Source: Blattamonas nauphoetae (taxonomy: Eukaryota; Preaxostyla; Oxymonadida). From it: 48,158 nt of DNA. The notes under the pieces are model-generated. The model was given only the letters and a program-made list of their open reading frames with translations. It made no database searches and had not been told where the DNA came from. Position 1 is the stretch's first letter. Every line of letters starts with the position of its first letter. This document shows positions 21,628 through 31,880 of this stretch, one piece after another. The DNA is taken from NCBI GenBank assembly GCA_033064195.1, contig JARBJD010000453.1:1-48158 (forward strand). The letters run 5' to 3'. A program made the position numbers and the translations under genes.

Positions 21628-21952
21628 TACAGGGTGAGTGAAAAGTAACCTTCATCCCACAATTGTGTTTTTTTCCTTCTTTTCGAAAACAAACGTCACA
21701 TTGAGATAGTCGTTGCCGTACTGTTTGCTCAAAACCTCATTTACGGATTTCTTTCTTATCTAGATCAATTCAGCATACGAATGATGTCAAATCGTTCGTA
21801 TGCCACTACGTCCGGCACTACGACGAACGGGTGCTTATGAGACTTAATAATCATTCTTGTCTCACTTCACATCTTGAAACTCTTGTTTTTCAACTTTTTC
21901 ACAAAAGACATTGATCAACCCTTAGAACAGGTTACTTTTCACTCACCCTGTA
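21628..21952. mobile_element. Mariner-type MITE, 321 bp
   Basis: The element at 21630-21950 has terminal inverted repeats CAGGGTGAGTGAAAAGTAAC (22 bp including CT) and is flanked by TA on both sides (21628-21629 and 21951-21952). It has no transposase of its own. The ends differ from those of the mariner at 11972 beyond the first seven bases, so it depends on a different transposase family. Confidence 0.88.
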
Positions 21953-22297
21953 CTCACCAGAATCCCTGACTTCTGTTGGCTCAAATGAGCGCAATTCCTG
22001 TCAAGGAACGATGATTGGTGCGTAGTTGTCCATGAAAAAGTCATATTCTGTGAGAAATCTATCGAACTCCTCACCAACAATCTCAGAGGCACAAAACCGT
22101 TTCCTCCAAAAAAAGTGTTGGATCTCAACCCGAAAAACATAGGAGTGGTTTTTTTCGAAACTAGACTTGATGTTCGGTACTCCTAAAGACGTAAAGCATG
22201 AAATGAGATCACCACAATACTGAAATGAACGCGTGGGAGAGTGATTTTGTGTGAAGCAAGATAATGGGATGCCTCGTGAAGGATAGGGGCCTCATCT
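21953..22297. other. Intergenic stretch, no gene seen
   Basis: This is the 3' flank of the hydrolase gene that ends at 22298. I see no convincing gene or repeat in it. Confidence 0.5.
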
Positions 22298-23929
22298 TCA
22301 TGTTATCTTCTGTTTGTGAGGAGAGAGGTTGTATTGAAGGAATTTGAAGATATGTTCCTCGTCAAACTTGCGTTTTGTGCTGAACGGATAAAACTGGCCC
22401 AGATGACCCCCACTCGGCGTCTGAAGGAGAGCAAGATTCTCGTTCTGCGAGATCTCACGGAACGGAGTTGCGATTGGTGTTGAGGCAGGGTCGTTCCCCG
22501 AAGAGATGAAGAGTGTCGGAACGTCAATCCCGTTGAGGTACAGCGACGCAGAGCAGTCAGCATAGGCATCTCGGAGTGACTTGTATCCGAAGACATCGGT
22601 GGAGAGATACTGGTTGAAGTCATCAGTGGTCGGATTGGCAATCTTTTTGGAAGTTTCGGAGTCCTTGTGGTATTTCAGTTGCTCCTCGTTCTTCTTGAAG
22701 TATGTGTAGCAATTCTTCCCGATTGATTGGGCCTGCTTCTCTGTGCAGGATTGAGTGGTGATAATATAGTCAAATGGACATCCGGTCATTGCCCCACAAA
22801 CAATCGAACTCGGACGAGCATCATGATCCGATATGTGTTTTGGGGGAGCAAGCTGTTTGTGGCAGCTTTTGAATTCTCCAAGGTATTTGGCCAGTTGATT
22901 TCCGCCCATTGAGAAGCCGACAAGGGCAATCTTCGACTTCGGAAAGCGCTTCGAGATTTCTTTCAAAGCAATATGGATATCTTCTGTTGCGCCGCCATTG
23001 TAGGTTCGTGGTGTTGTTATTTTTGCGCCAGCACAGCCTCGATAGATGTAACAGACAGGGCGATATGTGTAGTTCTCAATGAAATAATCCTCGCGTCACA
23101 AAATCGTACTGACGCAGTAATTCTCCTAAAAAATTATCTTTCTTCGTTTATCATCCCTAAATACATCATTTCTGAACTTTTTTCAATTTCATAAAAACAT
23201 AGAAGTTGTCACGATCAACTCTGAAATCTCACGTTTTTTCAATTTTTCTCTTTAATGGATGTATTTTGTCCATTGTTTCACATAGAGACCTCTTTTTTTG
23301 TTGTTTTCCATCCTTTCCCTGTCTTTGAACTTGTTTTGCAATAAAAAGTGTGCAAAAATGTGCTGATCTTAGAAAGGCCATTTCATGCGCGATCAGGCTT
23401 GAAATCTATAAATTCACCTTTCTTATGTGTACTCAACAACTAAATCTGAATTCAGTAAAATTTGATTTTTTTCCACGCTCATATATTATTTGCATCATTT
23501 CATTGAGATTGACACATATCCAAACTCCTTCAATGCTCTCAAACCAAAATGTTGTACAAATGCCTCTCCACTTCCTCCATTGACGCCATGACATATGAAG
23601 ATAATTGGACTTGTATCTTTGATTTCGATGCCTCGGTCTTCGAACCAATGAATCGCGAACTGTCCTCCATCCGTACCAATAAGGAACTCTCTGCGAGGTT
23701 TGTAAGCTATTTTGTTGAGCTGAAAGGCCGCAATTGTGTTTAGTTGATTGTTAAGTCCAAGAAGAAAGTGCGGAAAGTAGAAAAGATAATCTTTTGTGTT
23801 TCCGAGGTAAGCGAGTGGTTTGTGTTCCTTCCCACAAATTGTGACGGATCCACCCAAGGATATCCACCTAATGAGCCAGATTACCAAAATAAGGAGAAGA
23901 GTATTCCAGAGAAATCTGACAGATATCAT
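22298..23929 (-). CDS. Alpha/beta hydrolase of the EMB8/ABHD1-3 type, membrane-anchored, two exons
   Basis: Exon 1 is 23929-23516 and exon 2 is 23074-22298, giving 396 residues. A membrane anchor lies near the N-terminus (LLLILVIWLIRWISL). The family order follows: HGVNGGSGE (oxyanion loop), YRGCAG with TPRTYNGGATEDI, nucleophile Ser in GFSMGG, Asp in SSGNDP and His in GGHLG. This EMB8/ABHD1-3 order and the catalytic triad are complete. Members act on lipid esters at membranes; the substrate here is unknown. The join between exons is inferred: donor GTGTCAATC after FGY, acceptor TTGAG before NYTYRPVCYIYRG. The intron would be 441 nt, long for this region. The ATG lies 14 bp from the start of the divergent gene at 23944. 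Confidence 0.8.
23075..23515 (-). other. Putative 441-nt intron in the hydrolase gene
   Basis: It has GT-AG borders and joins exons in phase 0. It is AT-rich, with several open frames of random composition. It is five to fifteen times longer than the other introns in this window, so an insertion into an older short intron is possible. Confidence 0.55.
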
Positions 23930-23943
23930 TTCACAACCTAATA
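23930..23943. promoter_or_regulatory. 14-bp gap between divergent start codons
   Basis: The hydrolase starts leftward at 23929 and the secreted protein starts rightward at 23944. Promoters and 5' leaders of both genes must overlap each other or the opposite coding sequence. I see no TATA-like box in the gap itself. Confidence 0.6.
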
Positions 23944-25404
23944 ATGGGCATACGATCAAAGATCAGAATGCTTCTTTCTCTGATTACTATTCTCTCTGCG
24001 ACATTGTTCCGGCAGGTGAATGCTATATCTGTTACTAAGGCAGTGTGGGACTACAAACCAGATAGATTGTCTGCAGACGTCACACTGACCCTCACATCAG
24101 ATCATGGTGAGGACATCAAAGGCGAGTACACAGTCACTATCAACGATCCAAATAATATAGGAGCCTTGAGTAACCCAGGAACTTTAGAGAGTGGTGATAC
24201 AGTCACAGTCACCTTTGAAAATCTCGGCAAGGTTCACGAGGCTCAGTACAACGTCGAATACACGATCGTCAAAGTGATGAAAACGAATGAAGGCCCGGCC
24301 CATATTGATGATGGTCCTTTGGATAAAGTGACATTTTTCATTCCATCTCTCACCTCCATCGTAGTCGAAGGGGATGTCTCCGACAACGAAGGCACTCTCA
24401 GTATCACCGGAAAAGACCTGAATGTTGAAGAGCATACACTCACCTTCGAGACTTATGGTGGTGACAGCGTGGAGAAGACATTCACTCCGTCAGATGCGAC
24501 CATCACCAATGAAAGAGTCAAGGTGCCCGTTGGTACGTCCACTGGATTGCAATTCGCACATGAGTACTCCATCACAGCAAAAGATGCCACTGGAAAGATC
24601 CTCTGCCCCACCGCTTCCATCATCTTCTCCGACACTGCAAGTCCTGCGATCACTGCCCTCACGCAGAAGGCCGGCTACGTCGCTGGAGCCGCCACAGGAA
24701 CGCTTCTTGTGTCAGGCACCAAACTCGGAGGCACCGATCAAGCCCCAAAGGTTGTCAATCTCGTCTTCTGGAAGAAGGGCGCCGCTGATAAAACTGGCAG
24801 CGTCACAATCGCTTTCTCGGCAAAGGCTGATGCTCCGAATGCTGTCGAATGTTCCGTCCCTGTTGGAACAGCTGCCAACAACTTCGTTGCTGGAGAGACG
24901 TATCAGTTGAAGAGTGCTGCATTTGCTGACGATACCCCCGTCACCGTGTCCGCTACGATCGTCGACATCCTTTTCGACAAAAGCGGCCCTGTGCCACCCG
25001 TGTTCACTATTGCCGTGAAATGCGTTGGAGACCCGGAAGATGTCAAGGACGGAAAGAAGCAGACTGTCACCATCACAATGGCCCACCCAGAACTCCCAGC
25101 CAAGCCAGCTGACGAGAAAACACAGACACTGAAGCTCGACTTCAAAGATGAGGAGAAGGACAAGTCATACACCATCGAAGCTGGAAACAAGAAAAACACT
25201 TGGACATATGCCACTGGTGGCAAATCGCTCGATGTGGCCTACACATGGCATGACTTCCCGATCACGGCTACCACCAAGACGAAGGTCAGCATCAACATCG
25301 ACGAGTGGAAACAGGAAGCTGCAGATGTCGTGTTTGCTGGTGCACGGTCCGTGACAGCATTCACAGCCGCATTCATGGCCCTGTTTGCCCTCCATTTGTG
25401 GTAG
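23944..25404 (+). CDS. Secreted, probably GPI-anchored beta-sandwich repeat protein
   Basis: This is an intronless gene of 486 residues. It has a signal peptide (residues 1-28, hydrophobic core LLSLITILSATLF). At least four repeats of about 100 residues follow, each with the pattern of a short beta-sandwich of the IPT/TIG type: an SxxGTLxITGxxL-like turn followed by a Thr/Val-rich strand and a GxxYxL-like strand. The C-terminus has small residues (FAGARS) followed by a hydrophobic tail (FTAAFMALFALHLW) with no charged residues after it, the usual layout of a GPI signal. The repeats recall those in the receptor pseudokinase at 37630-43853, so both probably act at the cell surface. No catalytic motif is seen. 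It could be a short member of the same surface-protein family without a kinase. Confidence 0.75.
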   Translation: MGIRSKIRMLLSLITILSATLFRQVNAISVTKAVWDYKPDRLSADVTLTLTSDHGEDIKGEYTVTINDPNNIGALSNPGTLESGDTVTVTFENLGKVHEAQYNVEYTIVKVMKTNEGPAHIDDGPLDKVTFFIPSLTSIVVEGDVSDNEGTLSITGKDLNVEEHTLTFETYGGDSVEKTFTPSDATITNERVKVPVGTSTGLQFAHEYSITAKDATGKILCPTASIIFSDTASPAITALTQKAGYVAGAATGTLLVSGTKLGGTDQAPKVVNLVFWKKGAADKTGSVTIAFSAKADAPNAVECSVPVGTAANNFVAGETYQLKSAAFADDTPVTVSATIVDILFDKSGPVPPVFTIAVKCVGDPEDVKDGKKQTVTITMAHPELPAKPADEKTQTLKLDFKDEEKDKSYTIEAGNKKNTWTYATGGKSLDVAYTWHDFPITATTKTKVSINIDEWKQEAADVVFAGARSVTAFTAAFMALFALHLW

Positions 25405-25611
25405 ACCCTCCATACACAGCACTTTTGCCACGTCTCAATATAGTGGACACTCCACAAAACCAAATCATCTAAGCCAAAATCATTTAAGCTTTCTTTTATT
25501 GCGTATCAATAGTTTCGTCAATCGATTTGAGTTTTCTTTTGGAACAATCATCTGGTGAAGTCAAGATCGGACAAATTGCGCTGATCCTACCAAAAAAAGA
25601 TCCCGATTCAG
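25405..25611. other. Intergenic stretch
   Basis: This is a 207-bp AT-rich gap with nothing recognised. It must hold the terminator of the upstream gene and the promoter of the RING gene. Confidence 0.5.
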
Positions 25612-27636
25612 ATGAGATACCGCTATCACTTGGCTATCTTCATCGTAGTGTTTTCTGCATTGGTGATTATCCGCCCATTGTTCAATTCTGTCCATAATGG
25701 AGATCTCCTTCTGATGTTGGAGGAGAAAACAAAAAGTCGATTCGGAACTGTCGTTTGTCGCTTTTTTTGCACATATTCTTCAGAGCTCAATCTTCTGTCT
25801 TTTGGTACTTGGCATTTTCTGTGCCTTATTCCTCCATCCCCTGAATAGTCTCGATGACGCAGTTGAAGCGTTGAAAGTGTGATTTAATTACTTTAAAGTG
25901 ATCCACAGGACGTTGTGACCTCGATCATAGTTGTCTTGTGTATCTATATCGATAATACAGATGACTATTTTAGTGATTTCTCCACCGATAGGCTTTTTGG
26001 ATTCATTCCACTGATTTTCTGCTTATACATCAACATGGGGCTCGATGCCCTTATTCTTTCAGTGAGATATTCATCCACCATCCACATCCCTGGATTGATC
26101 CGATTTATACTCTCCGCAATCATCACAAGTTCAATTGGCCTTTTCTATCTCAACCCACTCAATTTACCTGTCTTCATAGAATTTCCTAGAACCGATGGTT
26201 ATTCTGAATACATGGGAGCAACAATGGAAACACAATTTGCACTAAATATAATGTATACATGCCTTGCGAAGGTCAGTGAACTCCTCGCAGCCTTCCTCAC
26301 GAGACTTTCACAAAAGAACTATGAAAATGTTGCATTTGTGCATTTTTCGAGATATTTCGCGCGTGAGCATCGCTTTTTCACGAAGCTGCCACTTTGGAAG
26401 AAGATACTCGCTGCGATCCCAACCGCCATCGTTCATTGTGCGGCTGATCTCCTTGTCGGCCTTCTCATTATCTTCTTCTCCGTTCTCCGGCTCTTTTCGC
26501 ATCAACTCGCCCCTCTCTTTCTTACAGCCGTGCTCCTCAGCTTATATCTCGTCCGTTTGATCAACACCTTTATGCCTCTCTTCTACAACCCCCAATTCGA
26601 ATGGAAAAACCTCATCCAACCACTTTTGACGATTTTCGCATCATTACTTCGAGGGAATTTCGATGCTATGGACGCCACAGTTGCTGGCCGCCAGTTCCTT
26701 GATGAATGGATCCTTCTCATCTTTTTTTTGAAACAGGTTGGCCTGGACGTCGTCATAACGGTTTGGTCGGTGATTAAAGGGATCAATAACCAGAAATGGG
26801 CGGCGATGAAGACGCTGAGCGTGGAGGAGATGAGGGAGCTGAACGACGACATGTGCTCGATCTGCAGAACGAGTGTGTGGGAGGGCTTCGAAGATGAGCG
26901 AGACGAGTCGCCGAAAGAGGAGGCTGCTGATGAAGACATTGCGAGAGAGAACTCGACAGACCCAACCAATCCGGCCGAACACGCCGATGCTGAACAAGAA
27001 CAGGACAACGCTGACGATGCGCATCTCCGAAGACAATTTGAAGATGGAAGGGAAGAACTGAAGACACAAGACCATGATCACCATCTCCAGCCGAACATTT
27101 TTCAAGTTTGGGATGAGTTGTTAGATCAGCCAGCGAATGAGATTCCACCGCATCTTCTGTCTGCCCCGTCCTCCTTTCTTGGTCTCTTCCCGTCGGTCCA
27201 TCGGCGATTCGTGCGTTCTCTTCTCGTTCCGACATTCACACTGCCATCCCAAACGCCGTGTGGGCACACGTTTCACAAGGAGTGTCTGGATGACTGGCTG
27301 GTTTCACAATCATCCTGCCCGTTCTGTCGCCAGCCTCTCACAAAGGACAGTTCCACCATCCAACATATTGATGACGTGCTGTACGAAGGATTCTTTGAAG
27401 CGTTGGCAATGAGAATGAGGGAACGGAGGATGGGCGAGGGGAGGGAAGGGGCGGGAGAGAAGAAGAGAAAGGAAAAGAAGGCAAGAGAGGAAATCAAAGA
27501 AACTGTGAATGAATTGAACAGGGAACTTCCAGATCATCTACAGCTCGATTTGTCTTCGCTTGATTTTCTGAAGGCAGACCTTCACAAGGTCGCATCGACA
27601 GGATGGACATTGTGCCAAGCCGCCACACACATTTAG
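25612..27636 (+). CDS. HRD1/AMFR-like multi-pass membrane RING-H2 E3 ubiquitin ligase with split RING
   Basis: Exon 1 runs from the ATG at 25612 to 25876, and exon 2 from 25909 to the stop at 27636, separated by a 32-nt intron. Several hydrophobic segments lie in the first 300 codons (IFCLLVLGIFCALFL, then VVTSIIVVLCIYI, then LLVGLLIIFFSVL). A RING-H2 follows: CSIC, then CGHTFHKECLDDWL, then CPFC. This layout fits the HRD1/synoviolin and AMFR family, ER membrane E3s that ubiquitinate misfolded proteins. Two oddities stand out. There are 131 residues between the first and second Cys pairs, where RING fingers usually allow 9 to 39, and this insert is rich in Asp and Glu. In exon 1 the frame shifts at a run of seven T (25762-25768); one T fewer would keep it open. 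A basic coiled-coil-like tail ends the protein. Confidence 0.75.
25877..25908 (+). other. 32-nt intron of the RING gene
   Basis: It runs from GTGTGATTTAATT to GATCCACAG. Its removal joins DDAVEALK to DVVTSIIVVL in phase 0 and bypasses the stop codon TGA at the donor. Confidence 0.7.
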
Positions 27637-27782
27637 TCATTTATAATGCTATTTCTCTTCACACACCAATCAGAAATGATTTTCAGAACTTTCATATCGA
27701 ATATCAGGAAATAATGACTAAATTTGTCATATCCCAAATTTTCTATGGGCATGATCTTCACCACACACTCATCGGTTTTGTA

Positions 27783-30700
27783 ATGTCAAAACCGAACAGT
27801 CAATTTTCATATACTCCCAATCAGCAAGCTCCTCCCACTCGATCGTCTCACCCTAGACAACATTGGCATAGAAACGACACATGGAAACCGAAACCAAAAG
27901 ATATTCCACCATCGCAATCACCTCCAATCAATAAACCCAAAAAATATACTCCCTTTGAGCCACGCTCTCATTCCTCATCCACTGAATGTCCGATTTGCAC
28001 CGAGCTTATCCTGTCACGACATCCCATCTGGACATGTGCTGTTTGCTACCATTCCTTCCACCTCTCCTGCATTTCACAATGGCTAAACACAATGATTGAA
28101 CGCAAACGCCAATCCACAACACCAGGAAACCGTTTACCCGAAGGCGTTCAATCACACGGAATGACATTGTTCAGTCTCACAGACTTTCTACGCGACACTG
28201 ACAGTCCGAATGAAGCATCTCAACAAACACCGACGTTGGAGCCTGAAATGACAATTCGATGTCCATTATGCAACACTCACTCGCCAATCAGAGCATCGTC
28301 ATCCGACCCAACAAAGATTGCCTCTCTCTGCTTTTGTGGGAAGATGGAGAATCCCGACATCAACTACGATGCACCCCATTCGTGTGGAGATATTTGTGGT
28401 CGGAAACTGAGCAAAACAAGCGACGGAACTGTCTCAGAATTCGATTGTCCACATCACTGTCCCAAGACGTGCCATTCTGGCCCATGCCCTCCCTGCACTC
28501 AACTAGGCCCTCCGCGTCGTTGCTTTTGTGGTGCTGTTGAAGAACGCCGTCGTTGTGGGGCAGACAAAGACGGTTTTTCTTGTCCTGGAATCTGTGGGAA
28601 GATCCTCTCATGTGGCAACCATACCTGTGAAAGAACCTGCCATTCAGGACCATGTGGCCCATGCTCGAAGCGCGAACAAGGATATTGTTATTGCCACAAG
28701 ACTCGCCGTGATGACATTCCTTGTGGGTCTCACAACAATCTACCGCATGATGTGGAATACTACATCGATCCAGTGACTGAGCAGTCTGTTCCATGTTGCT
28801 TCAGCTGTGGACAACATTGTGAACGTGTTCTCTCCTGTAACAACCATCTCTGCCAAAATCCCTGCCACGAACACAAATGTGAGAAATGTCCAGGTGATCC
28901 GTCAATTGTCAAACAATGTGGGTGTGGACGTCATTCTCTCCAAGAACTCACCAATAATCCATCTGGAAACCGTCTTTCTTGCCTTGATCCCGTCCCGTCT
29001 TGTGGGGAAATTTGTGATCAAGTTATCCCACTTTGCCACCATCGATGCCAGCGTAAGTGTCATCCTCGCATCACCCTTCCTCCCCCTGCCCCCGGAACTG
29101 ATGATAAATCCGAGAAATCCCGCCGTCTCGAATGGAGCTGTTCTGTTTGTGAAGAATACGTCGCCGTTCGATGCCGCTGTGGACATTCCCTTAAAATCAT
29201 TCCCTGCCGGAAAATGGAGGCGCTTATTCGGGAGGTCATGCAACATTGCTTCGATAACTCCCTCGCACTCCCTCAAGGCATCCTCCAAGACAACGACACA
29301 AAAGATGCTCAGAAAGCCACTTTTTCCCTCGCCCCGTCTTGTTTCCCCGTCCCCACGGCCACATCACTCGTCCAAGCTTTCATTCTCTCTCATCCCAACC
29401 TTGTTGTCGATTCGGATGAGTTTTTGGAAGAAATGAACCTGGACAGGGACATCAAGGAATTCAAGCAGAATCTCGACCCTCGCTTTCTCACTTCCGTGTT
29501 TGTCTGCACTCGTCCCTGCAACCAAAAACGAAAATGCAAGAAACACAAATGCACAACAATCTGCTGCCCTCTTCCCAACAAAGACTCGCACGAGTGTCCC
29601 CTTCCGTGCAGCAAACTCCTTTCCTGTCATCGCCACCAATGCAAACAGCACTGCCACGCTGGCAACTGTCCTCCTTGTTCTTTCGTCTCCTCGTCGACTC
29701 CATATCAGTGTCCTTGTGGTGCGTGTCGCCTTCCGCCTCCCATCTTCTGCAACACGTCGATTCCGGTGTGTTCGGGCGAGTGTGTCCTCGCTCGATCGTG
29801 CGGACATCCAATCGACCACAGTTGCCACGTCATTTCGAAGGACAGTCCAGACTTCCAAGCACTTCTGGAGCAGATGAAGCGGGAACACGCCGACGATCCT
29901 GACTTTGACGTCTCGACCCATCTCCCGATGTGTTATTCTCTCTTTTACGAACTAACATCTCCATCGTCGTGCCCTCCGTGTCAGGAAAGGGTGGATCGGA
30001 TGTGCGCGGGTGATCATGTGATGCTGAAGGGAGTTGTGTGCGGGTGTGGACCTGTGTCGTGTGGAAGTGTTTGTGGGAAGACGATGAAGTGTGGAATCCA
30101 CGCCTGCAAGCGAATCTGTCATGGCGGCGATTGCGAAGTTGTGGAGACAGTTGACACACCAACACCCGAAGTCTCTTCATCCTCTCTCCTCTTCTCTCTC
30201 ACCGGCCAGTCGCCGGTATCCTCTCCTCTCCCACAAACACAGACTCTGACCCAGTCTGCTCGCTTGTTTGCTCTCTACCCTCCCTCCGAGCAGAACTGCA
30301 ATCTCGTCTGCTCCCTCCCTCTCCGCTTCTGTGGCCATCCTTGTCAGTCCCAATGTCACTTTCCGCATCCGTGTCTTCAGACTGAGCCTTGCACAGCAAC
30401 AATCGTCGTTCGATGTCCGTGCGGGAACAGGGAAGAGACGGCGCAGTGTGGTGCGTGCATCACAAACCAACTCGCCTCGTTCCGAAAGCTGGAATGCGAC
30501 GCGTCGTGCGATCAGATTCAATGGAACCTGAACCAGTCATTCGCCTTCCGCCTGCCGTTCACGTTCAACCAGTCCAAGTTGGAAACAGCAGTCATCCAAC
30601 AATCGTCCAAACAGCAGAAATCAAGCTTCCCTCCCTTCTTCACATCACCCATCAGCCTCTTCTCGTCCAACACGTACGAGACGTCGACTGATTCGTTCCA

Positions 30701-31769
30701 AGTGTTCAGCGAGAGCGCTCTCAAACTGACACGGAAGAACACCGATTTTGTTCGAAGTTGCGAACTTGTGATGGCCATCGTTGTCGCCGCATCTCGACCG
30801 CCATCAAAAGGCACCCACGAACAGGACGACATCCCATTCCCCTCTTTCCGGCACCCAATCACACCACACGACCTCTCCACTCTCCCACTCAGCCAGTTCT
30901 CGTCATTAGGACGAGCCCGCTCGACGATGGAGACAGTTCTGTCGATCGCAGGGCTGGACAACCAGGGTTGGGGTGTTGGAGAAGAACCAGATGTTGTGGA
31001 GTCGCCGGAACTGACGCGGGAGAAGCGGAATCTTTTGGCGGAGATTGCCAACCAGTTTGGGCTGTATTGCTCACAACCGGTCAAAGGAAAGGAGGGCAGC
31101 ACATACACCGAGTCGCTCACCGTCTCCTTCCATCCCTTCAAGCTCCCCCCACAGCCACCCCAACAAGTCGTCCAGTCTCGAAACGCTCGACAGGGAGCCG
31201 TCTCCACAGGCCCATTATTTGCATCGTCGTTCACATCTTCAGCATCCACTGCGGACTACTCCGTCCCCAAAACAAAACCCAAAATCCCAAACATCCTCCT
31301 TTCGCAAGCGTGGGAGCCGAAGCGCATGACAGCCAAACTGAGCATGGATCTGGCCCTCTCAGACATCATCCCCGCTGCGAACGAGCACGGAATCCTGGAG
31401 AAGACAAACCCCGAAAAGGAGCTCTCGTTCAACGTGCTATTCACGACTTGTTTTCTCTTCATTGATTCCAAACAGCCGAAAGAGACAGACTTCTCTGTGG
31501 CTGAGGTTAACGACCTTCTGAGTCCGATGGCACGTCGCTTCCAGCTATTCCTCCTCTCCAACGATAATTACGCGATGTTTCTGGCACTACGAGCTGGATG
31601 GGTCAGATTGATCGACGAGAAATCAAAGGGCACGGTTGATCCTCCAGAGCCTTTCCCAACTCAGTTTACTGAAGTCTGGTTTATCAGGTTTAAAACAAGG
31701 AGAATGGCTTTGCTTGCGCAGTCCATGTTTCAACATTCGAAACACGATCTGCGCCTTCTTCTCCCCTGA
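27783..31769 (+). CDS. NF-X1-type zinc-finger protein with N-terminal RING/PHD-like finger
   Basis: The product is 1,328 residues from the ATG at 27783. The frame is open from 27603, but that part overlaps the RING gene's end and is unlikely coding. Residues 69 to about 160 form a RING/PHD-like finger (CPICTEL, CAVCYHSFHLSC, CPLC). From about residue 200 to 870 there are eight or more NF-X1 fingers of the form CGxxxCxxxCHxGxCxxC, for example CGNHTCERTCHSGPCGPC and CHRHQCKQHCHAGNCPPC. The family includes human NFX1/NFXL1 and yeast FAP1, which act as DNA-binding or E3-type regulators. The C-terminal 450 residues lack Cys clusters and no clear R3H motif is seen. The gene appears intronless and complete. 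Confidence 0.9.
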   Translation: MSKPNSQFSYTPNQQAPPTRSSHPRQHWHRNDTWKPKPKDIPPSQSPPINKPKKYTPFEPRSHSSSTECPICTELILSRHPIWTCAVCYHSFHLSCISQWLNTMIERKRQSTTPGNRLPEGVQSHGMTLFSLTDFLRDTDSPNEASQQTPTLEPEMTIRCPLCNTHSPIRASSSDPTKIASLCFCGKMENPDINYDAPHSCGDICGRKLSKTSDGTVSEFDCPHHCPKTCHSGPCPPCTQLGPPRRCFCGAVEERRRCGADKDGFSCPGICGKILSCGNHTCERTCHSGPCGPCSKREQGYCYCHKTRRDDIPCGSHNNLPHDVEYYIDPVTEQSVPCCFSCGQHCERVLSCNNHLCQNPCHEHKCEKCPGDPSIVKQCGCGRHSLQELTNNPSGNRLSCLDPVPSCGEICDQVIPLCHHRCQRKCHPRITLPPPAPGTDDKSEKSRRLEWSCSVCEEYVAVRCRCGHSLKIIPCRKMEALIREVMQHCFDNSLALPQGILQDNDTKDAQKATFSLAPSCFPVPTATSLVQAFILSHPNLVVDSDEFLEEMNLDRDIKEFKQNLDPRFLTSVFVCTRPCNQKRKCKKHKCTTICCPLPNKDSHECPLPCSKLLSCHRHQCKQHCHAGNCPPCSFVSSSTPYQCPCGACRLPPPIFCNTSIPVCSGECVLARSCGHPIDHSCHVISKDSPDFQALLEQMKREHADDPDFDVSTHLPMCYSLFYELTSPSSCPPCQERVDRMCAGDHVMLKGVVCGCGPVSCGSVCGKTMKCGIHACKRICHGGDCEVVETVDTPTPEVSSSSLLFSLTGQSPVSSPLPQTQTLTQSARLFALYPPSEQNCNLVCSLPLRFCGHPCQSQCHFPHPCLQTEPCTATIVVRCPCGNREETAQCGACITNQLASFRKLECDASCDQIQWNLNQSFAFRLPFTFNQSKLETAVIQQSSKQQKSSFPPFFTSPISLFSSNTYETSTDSFQVFSESALKLTRKNTDFVRSCELVMAIVVAASRPPSKGTHEQDDIPFPSFRHPITPHDLSTLPLSQFSSLGRARSTMETVLSIAGLDNQGWGVGEEPDVVESPELTREKRNLLAEIANQFGLYCSQPVKGKEGSTYTESLTVSFHPFKLPPQPPQQVVQSRNARQGAVSTGPLFASSFTSSASTADYSVPKTKPKIPNILLSQAWEPKRMTAKLSMDLALSDIIPAANEHGILEKTNPEKELSFNVLFTTCFLFIDSKQPKETDFSVAEVNDLLSPMARRFQLFLLSNDNYAMFLALRAGWVRLIDEKSKGTVDPPEPFPTQFTEVWFIRFKTRRMALLAQSMFQHSKHDLRLLLP

Positions 31770-31880
31770 TCTTGATTGCACTTGAAGATATCGTTTTCAA
31801 TGATATTACATTTCATGAAACTCTTTGAAGTGTTGTATTTGTAGTTGTGGAGTGATATTACTGCGAATACTCTCCAGAGA

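Noticed and set aside
27603-27782. In-frame extension of the NF-X1-type protein by 60 codons to an ATG at 27603
   Set aside because: It overlaps the last codons of the RING gene in another frame and has no zinc-finger or other recognisable character; the ATG at 27783 is a cleaner start.
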